Below, in pieces: positions 32,641 through 43,945 of a stretch of DNA of 64,000 nt. The stretch comes from Diploptera punctata (taxonomy: Eukaryota > Arthropoda > Insecta > Blattodea > Blaberidae), in contig JASPKZ010010238.1 of assembly GCA_030220185.1 (NCBI GenBank), forward strand, positions 1,027,501 through 1,091,500, written 5' to 3'. The position numbers and the translations under genes were made by a program. Every line of letters begins with the position of its first letter. Positions within the stretch are counted from its first letter, which is position 1. The notes under the pieces were generated by a model that was not told the DNA's origin, did not search any database, and saw nothing but the letters and a program-made list of their open reading frames with translations.

Positions 32641-33810
32641 ATTACCACTTAAACTGTAAACAATGAATTTCCTTCAAGAACAATTAGTTAATACAACGAA
32701 AACTATACAAATAGTAAGCACATGTGAAATAATGATCGTAAGAACTATTGAGGAGATACTAAAGGACAACACGCACACACTATTGAGTAACACTAAGGAA
32801 TTAGGACTGGAAGTAAATGTCAATAAAACTAAATATATGGTCACACGTAGAAATGCATTATAAATGGAAATGGACAGCTGATGACAAATGAGGGAAATGT
32901 TGAGGAAGTGGCTGAATTCAAATACCTAGGAACAATAATCACAAATAAGAATGAGATGCACAAATAAATTAAACATAGGCTCAATTCTGGAAATGCGTGC
33001 TATTATGCATTACAGAGACTCTTGATGTCCCAACTCCTTTCAAAAAACCTTAAACTGAAAATATATAAAACTATTATTCTACCGGTTATATTAATATGGA
33101 CTCTTACTTTAAGGAAGGAAATGAGATTACGAGTTTTTGAGAATGAAGTTCTTAGGAAAAATGTTTGACCAAAGAGAGATAAACAGACAGGTGAATGGAG
33201 AAGACTACATGACAATGAACTACATGGTCTTTATAGGATGCCAGATATAATAAGAACAGTTAAGTCTCATAGACTGCAATGGGCAGGACATGTTGCGCGT
33301 ATGGGGAATGAAAGACGTGCATGGAAGCTTCTTGTAGGCAAGCCAGAGGGAAAACGTCCAGTTGGTAGACCAAGAATGAGGTGGGAGAATAACATTAACT
33401 ATGATTTGAGGGAAGTAGATTATACAGGGAATGATTGGAAAGCATTAGCTTCGGGTTCGATAGTGCCAGTAAGTAAGTAAGAACTATTAAGGAGAAAACA
33501 TGATTTGATAAGATACACAATACAGAAATTAGGGACAAATATCATATTCAAAACATAACCAAATTTATTATAGATAGACGAAAATTTTGGAAAGGTCATA
33601 TAGAAAGAATGGGAGACAGCCGACTTGCAAGAAGAGCTAAAGAAGACAGACAAATGGATGGGAGAAAAACAAAAGGAAGACCTGCCAAGAGATGGATAGA
33701 CAGTGAATGCACATTCAATAGTTCTTCATCCGAGGAGTGATTTTGGAAATGAACAGGACAGGAAACCCTACAAATTATAATAAGGAGAAGAAGAAAAGAA
33801 CACTTAGCTT
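32641..33810 (+). pseudogene. LINE-J ORF2 C-terminus, split by LINE-A
   Basis: After the inserted LINE-A the host reads FWKGHIERMGDSRLARRAKE and GRKTKGRPAKRWIDSE in plus-strand frames, then a GAGAAGAAGAAAAG end. This is another RTE-type C-terminal domain. The part before the insertion (32663-32749) encodes NTTKTIQIVSTCEIMIVRTI. Confidence 0.6.
32750..33476 (+). pseudogene. LINE-A copy (+) in LINE-J
   Basis: TSD GTAAGAACTATT (32738-32749 and 33477-33488). It starts GAGGAGATACTAAAGGACAA and runs to a short GTAA tail. The frame is broken at about 32870, 33100 and 33165, and about 50 bp before the usual C-terminal end are deleted (AALASGSIVP in place of the normal end). Confidence 0.88.
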
Positions 33811-34635
33811 ACCGAAGCCAATAACAGCATTTTGGATACCAAAGAAGTGAATGAACATCAATTTTAAACTCCATTTTTTAGTCATTTTTATTATCATGTT
33901 TGTTATTTCTTATCATTTAACTTTGCAATTTCCACATATACACAGATCTTAAAGTATTAAGTTTTTCCATGTTGTATATCTTCTGAGGTTGCTTTAAGTT
34001 TGAATTTAAATCTGTACACCTGAAATACTAGGGTAGAAAGTGAAAAATGGGAGTGTGAATTTTAGCATATTTTACAGATGTAGGCTAAATCCACAGACCA
34101 ATGAGTGGAAAATGGGAGAGTGATTTTTTTTTCAGTGCCTTCAAAGTTAAGTCTCATTTAGATGGTATTTGTTAACCATAAACTGAAGATGTCTTTGGTT
34201 GCTAGGCTTATATTATCGATAATAAACATCATTATTTAGAAGAGAATCGAAGATGTTACAAGTAATGAGATGTATATTTTTCTCTAAAAAATATTTTTTT
34301 TCGCGTACTTAGAGCAATGACGATCATGATTGATAGTTGAATTTCCTTCAATTCGGGATTGCCAACCTAAATAACTATAATGTAATAAAATAACTATACT
34401 GTAATATTACATATTACAAACCGCGTGTGGGAAATAAAACCACTGCCCTCTATGTGTACTACATACAACGTATATACAAAAATATCCAAAAGGTAGTGTT
34501 AATATACATTATACGAAACAAATCACTGCATCTTAAATTAATTGAACTTTAATACATACTTGCCGCCATTTTATCACTAATTGGTCTCACGTCCTCCTGT
34601 GGTTTGATCCAATTTTGATGTTTTTTTTTTTTTTG
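33811..34635. repeat. Mostly unassigned; Q repeat at 34350-34560
   Basis: 34350-34560 (ATTGCCAACCT, GTAATATTACATATT, AAACAAATCACTGCAT) recurs at 53565-53740. The remainder shows nothing recognised. Confidence 0.5.
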
Positions 34636-34639
34636 CAAA

Positions 34640-35335
34640 AACATCTGCGAAGATTATTGTTTGTATTTGATTTCCTCTACATATTTTTCTCCTGGGGGGT
34701 TTAGTTTTTTCCACTCCTGGACAATTTTATTTAGATATAGAATAAACAGTAATGGAGATAGTCCACATCCCTGTCTTAAACCTTGGTTAATTTCAAATTT
34801 ATCTGTTATTTTCCCATTATCTAACTTTACTTTTATAAATGTGGTTTCATATAAACTTTTTATAGCATTTATTAGATTATTGGGGACTTGGTAGCTTTCC
34901 AATATTTTTCCACATTATGTCCCGTTTGACTCTATCATAGGCCTTTTCAAAATCTAAAAATAATATATATATAGGGGGATATTAAATTCTTTCCACTTCT
35001 CAATTAGTTGTTTTATAACAAATGTAGCATCGATACACGATCGGCCTTTTCGGAATCCACATTGTTCCTCTCCAATTTTATCTTCTGTAATTTTCTGAAG
35101 TTTTCGTTTTTAAAATGGATGTATATATTTTAGATGCTGTTGTCAACAATGATATACCTCTATAATTTGAACAGTTACTTTTTTCTCCTTTCTTATGGAT
35201 GGGTATTACTAATGATGTTTTCCAGTCCTGAGGTATTATTCCATGTGCCCATATATCATTAAAAATTTGTACCAATCTAATATAGAGTGGTTTCCCACCA
35301 TATTTCCAAAGCTCCATTGGTAAGACAGTTTGTTA
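34640..35335 (-). pseudogene. LINE-G2 reverse-transcriptase fragment
   Basis: In minus-strand order: GIIPQDWKTSLVIPIHKKGE and NCSNYRGISLLTTASKIYTS (35078-35317). Next comes a frameshifted FEKAYDRVKRDIMW region with the first palm aspartate in the F.DFEKA context. The last block is INQGLRQGCGLSPLLFILYL (34654-34902). These are RT fingers and palm motifs in the right order; the YADD region is not present. Frameshifted near an (AT)n at ~34968. Confidence 0.8.
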
Positions 35336-35934
35336 GTTAACATATTTTCCGCCTGCACAAAACACTTGGATGAGTAATAGTAAAGACAGAACATGCACAC
35401 AACAAGAATGAAGGCTTCCTGAATTCATGAATGTCTCAGAAATCACTTTGCATGAAAAAAAATGTATTGATACTAATTTGTTTCTGTTGGGGCAATATTA
35501 TTTTGCAATGTGCTTACCTAGTGTCATTATGTATTCATAACATACTTTTAAACCTCCCATTTACACGATATGTGATTAATTAAAAAAAGTAAGCGTTATT
35601 ATGGCACGTCATTGATAATTTGTAACGTTTTACATTTATTTCCATACTTCGGTGTAGTCAAAATCGTTATTTGATTGAGGCGTTAACGTGATTTAAGTTT
35701 TGACAGCGCTGAACAAACCAGGTGGAAATACAATGGAGAGAATTATCTGTGAATTCAGGTTCGTTGCAACTGACACACCGTGACTGATGTTCCATCCGGA
35801 TTATGTTCTCGGTGCATTTTAAAACCAGGATCCGTGATTTACTCATTCTGTTTGTTTCCAATATACACTCGCATTATTGTATGGTTCCGCTCAAAACAAA
35901 TAGTCAACAAAATAACACAAAATACTAGTGATTA
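35336..35934. other. Nothing recognised
   Basis: Frames up to 64 codons exist on both strands but match no family I know. Confidence 0.4.
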
Positions 35935-35935
35935 T

Positions 35936-35949
35936 TTTATTATTATTAA

Positions 35950-35980
<31 letters not shown>

Positions 35981-36440
35981 TTTGTTTTGTATTGTAAGCC
36001 CATGTTTCCCTTTACAGAGATTTAGGCGCTCTCCCCCTACAGGGAAGAATTTGAACCATATTAATTTAGTTACACTTGTTTTCGTATAGATGTCGTTTTA
36101 AGTGGCCCGTGGTCAGCGTTCCGCCTCATACTTACATCTAGGAAACCAAGGTAGTACTAGGACGGGAAAATTCGGTAAATTTTGCTTAGAGGCCTTTTCA
36201 TTCAGGCTTAAGGATTTTTTACGAGCCTGAAAATCTTCAGACTCGGGACCCACGGCTTAAAGTCCCTCACGGAGGACTTGCTCCTTGGATTTTTCCGTCC
36301 TAAAAAATCCACCGACCCCGGCCGGGTTTGAACCCGCGACCCTCGGGACCAGAGGCAAGGAGCATAACCACTAGTCCACCGCGGCCGATTAATAATAATA
36401 ATAATAATAATAAGAAGAAGAAAGAAGAAGAAGAAGAAGA
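35936..36440 (-). mobile_element. SINE-D (tRNA-derived) between (ATT)n, (AAT)n and (GAA)n tracts
   Basis: The minus strand from 36388 reads CGGCCGCGGTGGACTAGTGG (head), GGGTTTGAACCC-type B box (GGGTTCAAACCC), then GGTGGATTTTTTAGGACGG and GTCTGAAGATTTTCAGGC. A degraded copy is at 60490-60655. (ATT)n at 35938-35976, (AAT)n and (GAA)n at 36390-36443. Confidence 0.7.
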
Positions 36441-36446
36441 AGAATT

Positions 36447-39283
36447 AAGCCTATGTATAATTTTTTTGTGTATTTCATCCCTATTTGCGAGTATTGTTCC
36501 TAGGTATCGAAGGAGTGAGATCTTTCACCGTAAAAATACAACCGTCAAAAAAATGCGGACATGGGTTCAACTGGGGTAAAATTTTCCGGAGGTCAAATAG
36601 TCCCCCATTAGGTTCTCCGGGCGGGGACTACTTCAGGGAACCCATGCCAAATGTTCAAACAGGGACAAGTTCCTAGGAACATGGAATGTTAGGACTTTAT
36701 ACAATAGCGGGGCACTAGAGATATTAACGCGGGAATTGGATAAATCGCCCTTGGATATAGTCGCTTTACAGGAAGTTAGGTGGCCAGGAGAAGGTAGTCA
36801 GGAATCAGGAAGCTTTGCATTATACTATGGGGGTGCAGAAAGACCTGAATTTGGAACGGGTTTTTTAATCAGAAGGAGGATCCTATCCGCTATCCGAGAT
36901 ATTAAGTTTGTCAGTGATAGGATATCATACATAATTCTAAAGGGTAAACGACATGAATTTATAATTGTAAATGTACATGCTCCCACAGAAGATAAAGATG
37001 ACAAGATCAAGGATGGGTTCTATGGAGAATTAGAATGCTTATTTGACAGCCTTTCACGATATCATATGAAAATTGTCTTAGGAGATTTTAATGCAAAAGT
37101 GGGGCGGGAAGATATATTCAAACCAACAATAGGCAGATTCAGTCCTCATGAAGATAGTAACGACAACGGGGTTAGATTAGTCACCTTTGCCACATCAAAG
37201 AATCTCATTGTTAAGAGCACAACATTTCAGCATAAAGATATTCATAAATTCACCTGGACGTCTCCAGATGGAGAAACTCGGAACCGGATAGATAATGTAT
37301 TAGCACAGTAGCATCATCGATATTAGATCAGTTAGAGGGACAGACTGCAATTCGGATCATCATCAGGTCAGGGTGAAAATCAGACAACGGCTATCGCATA
37401 TGAGAGGAACAAACGCAAAAGATGATTCTTAAAAATTTGAATTAAAAAAATTGAAAAATGGTGAAATGCGGCAAGAATACCAAATCTAAATTACTAATAG
37501 ATTTGAAGTACTGGAATCTTCACATGACAATGTGGCAAACGAAGAAGAAACTGATATAAATAAAGAATGGGAGGCTATGAGAGATACTATTAAATTTTAA
37601 GCACCAGAAAGCATTGGTTATTTAAAAAAGAGGAAAAACAAGAAATGGTTTGATGAGGAATGTGCCGACATTGTAAAGAAAAGAAAGCTAGCAAAAATGA
37701 AATGGTTACACGAGCCAAATGAGGTAAATTTATAACAATTGGCAGTATTAGACGGGAAACCACCAGACTACTAAAGACTACAAAGAGGGAATATCTGAGA
37801 GAGAATATTAATTATCTTGAAATAAATTTTTAAAAAAGGAACATTAGATAACTATATCAGGGAATTGGGATAGACAAGAAAGGGTTTCAGGCTAGAACAA
37901 AGATAATTCGGAATGAAAATGGGGAAATGATTGCAGATTCCAGGAGTATATTAAATAGATGGAAAAATTGCTTTAATGAGCTATTAAATGTACATACAGA
38001 ACAGGACATTGAGGAGGATAATTCACAGACAGCAGAAATGCTAGTAGCAGAACCAAGTGCATTAGAGCTTGAAATGGCGATTGAAAAATTGAAGATGTAT
38101 AAAGCATTATGTTCAGATGAAATCCCAGCAGAACTGATAAAAACAGGGGGAGAAAAATTGATGGACAAGATACGCCGATTGCTTAGTACGATTTGGGAAA
38201 AAGAAGTTCTTCCAGATTAATGGAAAGAATCGATTATCGTACCAATTTATAAAAAGGAGATAAAACTGATTGCAACAACTACAGGGGCATTACTTTCAAC
38301 TTCGTACACAATTCTAACAAATATATTAGTAAGCAGACTTACTCCCTATATTGATGACATTCTAGGAGATCATCAATGTGCATTTAGAAGAAACAGGTCT
38401 ACAACAGATCAGATTTTTAGTATAAGACCAAATCTTAGAAAAGAAATGGGAATATCAACTATATGTAGACGTCATAAAAGCATATGATTCAATTAAGAGG
38501 GAGAAGTTATATATCCTCTGGACTTCGGAATTCCTAAAAAGTTAGATTTATACGAATGTGTCTAAATGACACAAAGAGTAGGGTGCGTGTAGGCAAACAA
38601 TTTTCGGACACTTTTGAAATCCAGAATGGGTTGAAGCAATGAGATGCACTATCTCCTCTCCTATTTAATTTTGTACTAGAGCATGCCATCAAATTTTTAG
38701 AGGATGAGGAAGGCCTACAACTCAATGGTATTAATAAGCTGTTAGTTTATGCTGATGACGTAAGGCCTAGTACTATTGGCCGATTGCGAGGAGATACTAA
38801 AGGACAACGCGCACACACTACTGAGTAACACTAAGGAATAAGGACTGGAAGTAAATATCAATAAAACTAAATATATGGTCACACGTAGAAATGCATTATA
38901 TAATGGAAGTGGACAGCTAATGACAAATGAGGGAAATTTTGAGGAACTGGCTGAATTCAAGTACCTGGGAACAATAATCACAAGTAGGAATGAGATGCAC
39001 AAAGAAATTAAACATAGGCTCAATTCTGGAAATGCGTGCTATTATGCATTGCAGAGACTCTTGGCGTCCGAACACCTTTCAAAATACGTTAAGCTGAAAA
39101 TATATAAAACTATTATTCTACCAGTTATATTATATGGGTGCGAATCATGGACTCTTACTTCAAGGGAGGAAATGAGATTACGAGTTTTTGAGAATAAAGT
39201 TCTTAGGAAAATGTTTGGACCAAAGAGTGATGAATAGACAGGTGAATGGAGAAGGCTACATAACAATGAACTACATGGTCTTT
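36447..39283 (+). pseudogene. LINE-A, longest copy: leader, endonuclease, RT; 3'-truncated
   Basis: The leader (36507-36665) is followed by an AP-type endonuclease from ~36670: GTWNVRTLY, then LDIVALQEVRW, VNVHAPTEDKDDK, LGDFNAKVG, and after a frameshift and TAG near 37310 TDCNSDHHQV. These are the metal-binding and catalytic blocks of APE-like LINE nucleases; LVxxQEVRW and GDFN are typical of RTE. The linker reads MIADSRSILNRWKNCFNELL. The RT has stops and shifts (GLKQ-stop-DALSPLLF near 38640) but keeps LLVYADDV near 38745. The frame then runs through KTKYMVTRRN to LYGCESWTL and stops at 39238. The GHVARM domain and (TAAG)n tail are missing. At 36447-36506 a short LINE-A RT-region piece lies in inverted orientation. 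Confidence 0.88.
36670..37311 (+). pseudogene. LINE-A AP-endonuclease domain
   Basis: From FLGTWNVRTLY to RNRIDNVLAQ then a stop; the first methionine of the open frame is at 36736. The domain is open for ~210 codons, far more intact than the RT behind it. This nuclease nicks target DNA to start reverse transcription. The terminal SDH motif lies past the TAG in another frame (~37345), so the enzyme as encoded is incomplete. Confidence 0.85.
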
Positions 39284-39329
39284 TTTACATTTTTTATAAT
39301 TTTCATAATTTTTAAAAAAATCCATCTAT

Positions 39330-39740
39330 TCTACCTCATTCTGACTTACACAGAAAGTGGTAGATAGTGATTTTCGGGCATATTTTGCATCTGGAAAATC
39401 TCTCTTCTTGGTCCAACAGTAGTCAGCCAGCATATTAAAACTCCACTTGCCTTGGTACCTCTTTTCCATTGTGGAATTTTGCTGATGAAAACGCTCACCG
39501 TGCTCATCAGAGGCAGCCCTTAAATACAGCTTGAATAAAATTGCTACATATAAGGTAAAGGTTCCTATGACAGGTCAAAGAGAATGCTAAAGTCAATTTA
39601 AAAAAGTAGCTGCTACAAAAAAAAACTGTGCCTGGTGGAAAAATTCTAACTACATATCTGAATTCCGTATGAAAAAATGCACTAGATTGACTAAAGTTTT
39701 CTTGTGAAGGAAACCTTGTCGACCAGTGTTACTAGATATT
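39330..39740 (-). pseudogene. Repeat S, copy 2, with the same protein fragment
   Basis: Same layout as 19670-20080, including SDEHGERFHQ and MEKRYQGKW on the minus strand and the GAAACCTTGTCGACCAGTGT end. One base is lost (TGTGGAATTTTGC versus TGTGGAAATTTGC). Confidence 0.6.
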
Positions 39741-39825
39741 AGTTTCGTTATTATTCAGTTTGACCAGGTAATTAATTGTGTAGTGCATAGTATGTACTAT
39801 TATTGTAATTTTTTATATTTAAATG

Positions 39826-40527
39826 TAACATATCGCTCATTTGCTGCAACAACGTCAGAACTCAAAAAATATAGTTTTTCAGGACAATCATTTAAAGGTT
39901 TGAAATCCATATACCTTTGCCTGTATTTGTCATAAATATCTAATTACTATAGATAGATAGATGGAAAGCTCTGCGGCCATCACTTAAGTGTTGGCGGTGA
40001 GCGATCCATTTTGGTCCTCCTTAATAGGTAGAACCCCGGGTTCCTGTAAAATACATTAGCCCCGGTTTAAATTTTGAATTCAAGTTTGAAGTTAATTAGC
40101 AGAGTGAAGTCGGAAGCGGACCTTTTGGTGTTCTATTCCAGCATTTGCTCTTTGGATTGAGGGAAACCGCTTAAAACCTCAATCGGAATAGTCGATCACG
40201 CGGGATCTTGCCAAGTTTGGCTTTCGGATGACTCTACATTGGGAGGGCATCCAGGCTTCTCTTTATTTAAATATAATGTGCGTACTTTTCAGATTATTTC
40301 AATTATTCATACAATTATGGTAACGTGCATTTTTTATTTTTTTATTAATCTTCAGTTGTTGTTGCTGTTCTATCTGCAGTTGTCAGGTGATGTCAATTTC
40401 TCTGGAACTGGTGGGATGAACCTGTAGCAGTAAGATTAGTTATTAGTTTTTAATTTGATGTATTAATATATGTTATTAATGCACATTATATGCCAATGTT
40501 GTAATTATAATTGAATATTGTGTAATG

Positions 40528-40614
<87 letters not shown>

Positions 40615-40930
40615 TGTGCCGTATCAGCTTTCACCGGTCAAGTGTTGTCAAGGATCCATTTTGGACGCTTGTGTTTGTTATTGGCTGTTTCATAGGTTCC
40701 CAGCGATGCCACGAGTGGATTATCATGGCCTTCACATGTATTATAAAATTTAAGAGCCATGCGTTTAATATACTCCTCGATTCAAATTACTATACAAACC
40801 CATTGTATACAATAACTTATGTCGTTCTTCTTGAATATAGAACTGAGTTCTGTCTTTCATGTAGTGACAATAACTCAAAATCGACAATTTTTGAGTTATG
40901 ACGTTCTTGCAGCAAATGAGCGGTATGTTT
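39826..40930. repeat. Inverted pair of a ~45-bp sequence, SINE-E (+) and (CT)n(TG)n between
   Basis: CATATCGCTCATTTGCTGCA at 39829 returns inverted at ~40909 (TGCAGCAAATGAGCGGTATG). SINE-E lies at 39950-40218 with GATAGATAGAT at its left. (CT)n at 40533-40597 and (TG)n at 40598-40618 form a compound microsatellite; the 127-codon frame across it is an artefact. The remainder is unassigned. Confidence 0.6.
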
Positions 40931-41042
40931 GTCCTGGTGAGTGGAAGAGAAGGCCAGGATATATATATATATTCTCGCGACATCTAGTAATAATGGAGAA
41001 TATAATACATATATAAGAAAAATAAGTGTTTGAATTGGATTC

Positions 41043-41112
41043 GCCTGGTGGTGTAATGGATATCACACTGAGGTACAGACTCAGAGATCCGGGTTCGAAT
41101 CCCGTCCAGGCA
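41043..41112 (+). tRNA. tRNA-like gene 1 of array, anticodon-position ACA
   Basis: 70 nt. Acceptor GCCTGG pairs perfectly with CCAGGC, with A as discriminator base. The D arm is GTGT/TCAC. Anticodon stem CTGAG/CTCAG (5 bp, perfect) encloses the 7-nt loop GTACAGA with U33 and ACA at 34-36. The T arm is CGGG TTCGAAT CCCG. The B box GGTTCGAATCC is canonical and the A-box region TGGTGTAATGGA is tRNA-Gln-like. ACA would read Cys UGU, but eukaryotes normally use GCA, and G32 is unusual. It may be a tRNA-derived satellite rather than a translating tRNA. Confidence 0.7.
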
Positions 41113-41336
41113 TTTATTTTTCTTGTCATACCATATTAAGCTTGCATTGCTCAATGTTAAATATTTAATTATAACATCGATAAAGCGTCACTGCTATAAA
41201 GTAAAAATGTTCTCTTTAATTTGTTTACTTGATAGTCAGCTACTAGATGGCAGTGAAGACCGAGTTTTCGCGACATCTAGTAATAATGGAGAATATAATA
41301 CCATGTATAAGAAAAATAAGTGTTTGAATTGGATTC

Positions 41337-41406
41337 GCCTGGTGGTGTAATGTATATCACACTGAGGTACAGGCTCAGAGATCCGGGTTCGAATCCCGTC
41401 CAGGCA
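41337..41406 (+). tRNA. tRNA-like gene 2 of array
   Basis: Same as gene 1 except D-loop AATGTATATC (G to T) and loop GTACAGG. Stems are intact. Confidence 0.7.
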
Positions 41407-41626
41407 TTTATTTTTCTTATCATACCATATTAAGCCTGCATTGCTCAATGTTAAATAATTTATAACATCGATAAAGCGTCACTGCTATAAAGTATAAAAT
41501 GTTCTCTTTAATTTGTTTACTTGATAGTCAGCTACTAGATGGCAGTGAAGACCGAGTTCTCGCGACATCTAGTAATAATGGAGAATATAAACATATATAA
41601 GAAAAATAAGTGTTTGAATTGGATTC

Positions 41627-41696
41627 GCCTGGTGGTGTAATGGATATCACACTGAGGTACAGACTCAGAGATCCGGGTTCGAATCCCGTCCAGGCA
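41627..41696 (+). tRNA. tRNA-like gene 3 of array
   Basis: Identical to gene 1 across the 70 nt; its 5' flank lacks a few bases (AATATAAACATATATAAG). Confidence 0.7.
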
Positions 41697-41919
41697 TTTA
41701 TTTTTCTTGTCATACCATATTAAGCTTGCATTGCTCAATGTTAAATATTTAATTATAACATCGATAAAGCGTCACTGCTATAAAGTAAAAATGTTCTCTT
41801 TAATTTGTTTACTTGATAGTCAGCTACTAGATGGCAGTGAAGACCGAGTTTTCGCGACATCTAGTAATAATGGAGAATATAATACATATATAAGAAAAAT
41901 AAGTGTTTGAATTGGATTC

Positions 41920-41989
41920 GCCTGGTGGTGTAATGGATATCACACTGAGGTACAGGCTCAGAGATCCGGGTTCGAATCCCGTCCAGGCA
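41920..41989 (+). tRNA. tRNA-like gene 4 of array
   Basis: As gene 1, with loop GTACAGG. Followed by TTTATTTTTCTT. Confidence 0.7.
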
Positions 41990-42212
41990 TTTATTTTTCT
42001 TATCATGCCATATTAAGCTTGCATTGCTCAATGTTAAATATTTAATTATAACATCGATAAAGCGTCACTGCTATAAAGTAAAAATGTTCTCTTTAATTTG
42101 TTTACTTGATAGTCAGCTACTAGATGGCAGTGAAGACCGAGTTTTCGCGACATCTAGTAATAATGGAGAATATAATACATATATAAGAAAAATAAGTGTT
42201 TGAATTGGATTC

Positions 42213-42282
42213 GCCTGGTGGTGTAATGGATATCACACTGAGGTACAGACTCAGAGATCCGGATTCGAATCCCGTCCAGGCA
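42213..42282 (+). tRNA. tRNA-like gene 5 of array
   Basis: As gene 1, but the B box reads GGATTCGAATCC, which changes one T-stem G and would weaken TFIIIC binding and the T stem. Confidence 0.65.
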
Positions 42283-42505
42283 TTTATTTTTCTTATCATA
42301 CCATATTAAGCTTGCATTGCTCAATGTTAAATATTTAATTATAACATCGATAAAGCGTCACTGCTATAAAGTAAAAATGTTCTCTTTAATTTGTTTACTT
42401 GATAGTCAGCTACTAGATGGCAGTGAAGACCGAGTTTTCGCGACATCTAGTAATAATGGAGAATATAATACATATATAAGAAAAATAAGTGTTTGAATTG
42501 GATTC

Positions 42506-42575
42506 GCCTGGTGGTGTAATGGATATCACACTGAGGTACAGGCTCAGAGATCCGGGTTCGAATCCCGTCCAGGCA
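42506..42575 (+). tRNA. tRNA-like gene 6 of array
   Basis: As gene 4 (loop GTACAGG). The unit is cut short 3' of the TTTATTTTTCTT signal by (TA)n. Confidence 0.7.
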
Positions 42576-42600
42576 TTTATTTTTCTTATCATACCATATA

Positions 42601-43757
42601 TATATATATATATATATTCTATTATATTTTAACATTCCGTGAATATTCATAATGTTAACTGAAGGGATGTTCACTTTTCAGTACACCTGTGTAGAACTTA
42701 ACCCGCATTCAAAGACTGAGAACGATATATCAAGTGGTTTGTTGTTGGCCAGTCCCATACATTAGGAGAGGGTAGCTGGTATGCAACTGAATAGGTGTTG
42801 GTTTGGGAATTCCGTAGTTTATGCGATAAAGGAGCGGGGGTTGTATGATACTCCAGAGGAAACAAAATGGTCGCCATGGATTACCAATATGTAGGACTCT
42901 CAACCTGTGTTACGTCAGCTCTGAGACTTTTTTAATGCACTGAGAAACAATAAATAGGCCAACAGATTCCAACTTCACCAGCTTTGAACCCAGTGAAACT
43001 TAGATGCTTCTCCCATAGTTCCAATAGAAATAATTAGGGCAAGGCATTTAATGACCTATAAATTGGTAAAAAATGCATTTATGACCTAAAAATGCAAAAA
43101 TGACCGATAAAATAAAAAAGTAAAAAAATAAATATGAAGAATTACAATAAAAGTACTATTTATTAGATTAAGTACTCACTTGATTACTGAATTACATAAA
43201 ATTTAACTCAAAATCAAAATGTTAAAAGAAAAGTACTTAAAAAATACATATTACAGTGTCTTTTATTTCAGAAAATCAATTTCAATTACACAGTGCACTT
43301 TTACAGCAATTTTGAATTGCAGTTAACAATCAGAATAAGGGTAGAAGCTAGCATAAGCTCTAAGAAATTGAACAAAATTCCTAGAAGTGGGCAAGAGCAT
43401 TATGCACATAACTTAAAAAATTAGGGGTAGTAGGTAGCAAAACAAATACTTAATTCCAAGAAATTGTATTGACAACGAAAAATACTGAATTATAATAAAA
43501 ATATTAAATCAAATACAAATAATGTCAGAGCCTTCTGGAAAAGTGTAAAAAATGCTCAAAATGACCTAAAAATTGCCAAAAAATTACCTATTCCTAAGAA
43601 AGTTAAGAAAATGCAAAAAAATCCTAATGAATTGCTTTTATTTAATCCGTTTTTTAATGCCGTACATTTTCATATATGCAAGCAATGTTTCAACCTTCAT
43701 AAGAAAAAGATGTAAAATCATTAATTGTTTTGCCCTAGAAATAATGCTACATTTTTT
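42601..43757. other. Nothing recognised
   Basis: AT-rich, with repeated AAAAATGACCTAAAAAT-type runs near 43060-43110 and 43540-43600. No gene signal. Confidence 0.45.
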
Positions 43758-43945
43758 GTGGTCCACCGCTGTGGTCTCGAGGTAGCGTGCTGCCTTATCA
43801 CGGAACGGGCCCGGGTTCGATCCCCCGTCGTGACAAGTTTCCTGGGTGAGGTATTTTCGGATTTTCTTTCCTCACCTGTAAGATAAATGTCAGGAGTCTT
43901 TAATGCCCAAACGGTCCCCGAACACCATCTGGTTATCATTATCAT
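43758..43945 (+). mobile_element. SINE-C, copy 5, 3'-incomplete
   Basis: Head CCACCGCTGTGGTCTCGAGG, B box GGGTTCGATCCCC, body with TTTCCTCACCTGTAAGATAA and CCAAACGGTCCCCGAACACC. It stops after a short ATC run, lacking the CTTCACCGGTG end. Confidence 0.85.

Larger units (their letters stand above)
40975..42600 (+). repeat. Tandem array, ~293-bp unit, six tRNA-like genes
   Basis: Units are nearly identical and spaced 294, 290, 293, 293 and 293 bp. Each holds GCGACATCTAGTAATAATGG, TAAGTGTTTGAATTGGATTC, a 70-nt tRNA-like sequence, TTTATTTTTCTT (Pol III-stop-like), then AACATCGATAAAGCGTCACT. The five complete intervals also hold CTACTAGATGGCAGTGAAGA. The array ends in (TA)n at ~42597. Confidence 0.95.

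Noticed and set aside
40518..40901. 127-codon plus-strand ORF
   Set aside because: Its first third is (CT)n(TG)n microsatellite and the rest matches no family.
41043..42575. Reading the array tRNA as tRNA-Val(TAC)
   Set aside because: It would place G at position 33 and break the perfect 5-bp CTGAG/CTCAG anticodon stem geometry; ACA with U33 fits better.
40975..42600. CRISPR-like regular array
   Set aside because: Units are ~293 bp, nearly identical throughout and contain tRNA-like sequences; there are no unique spacers, and the DNA is eukaryotic.
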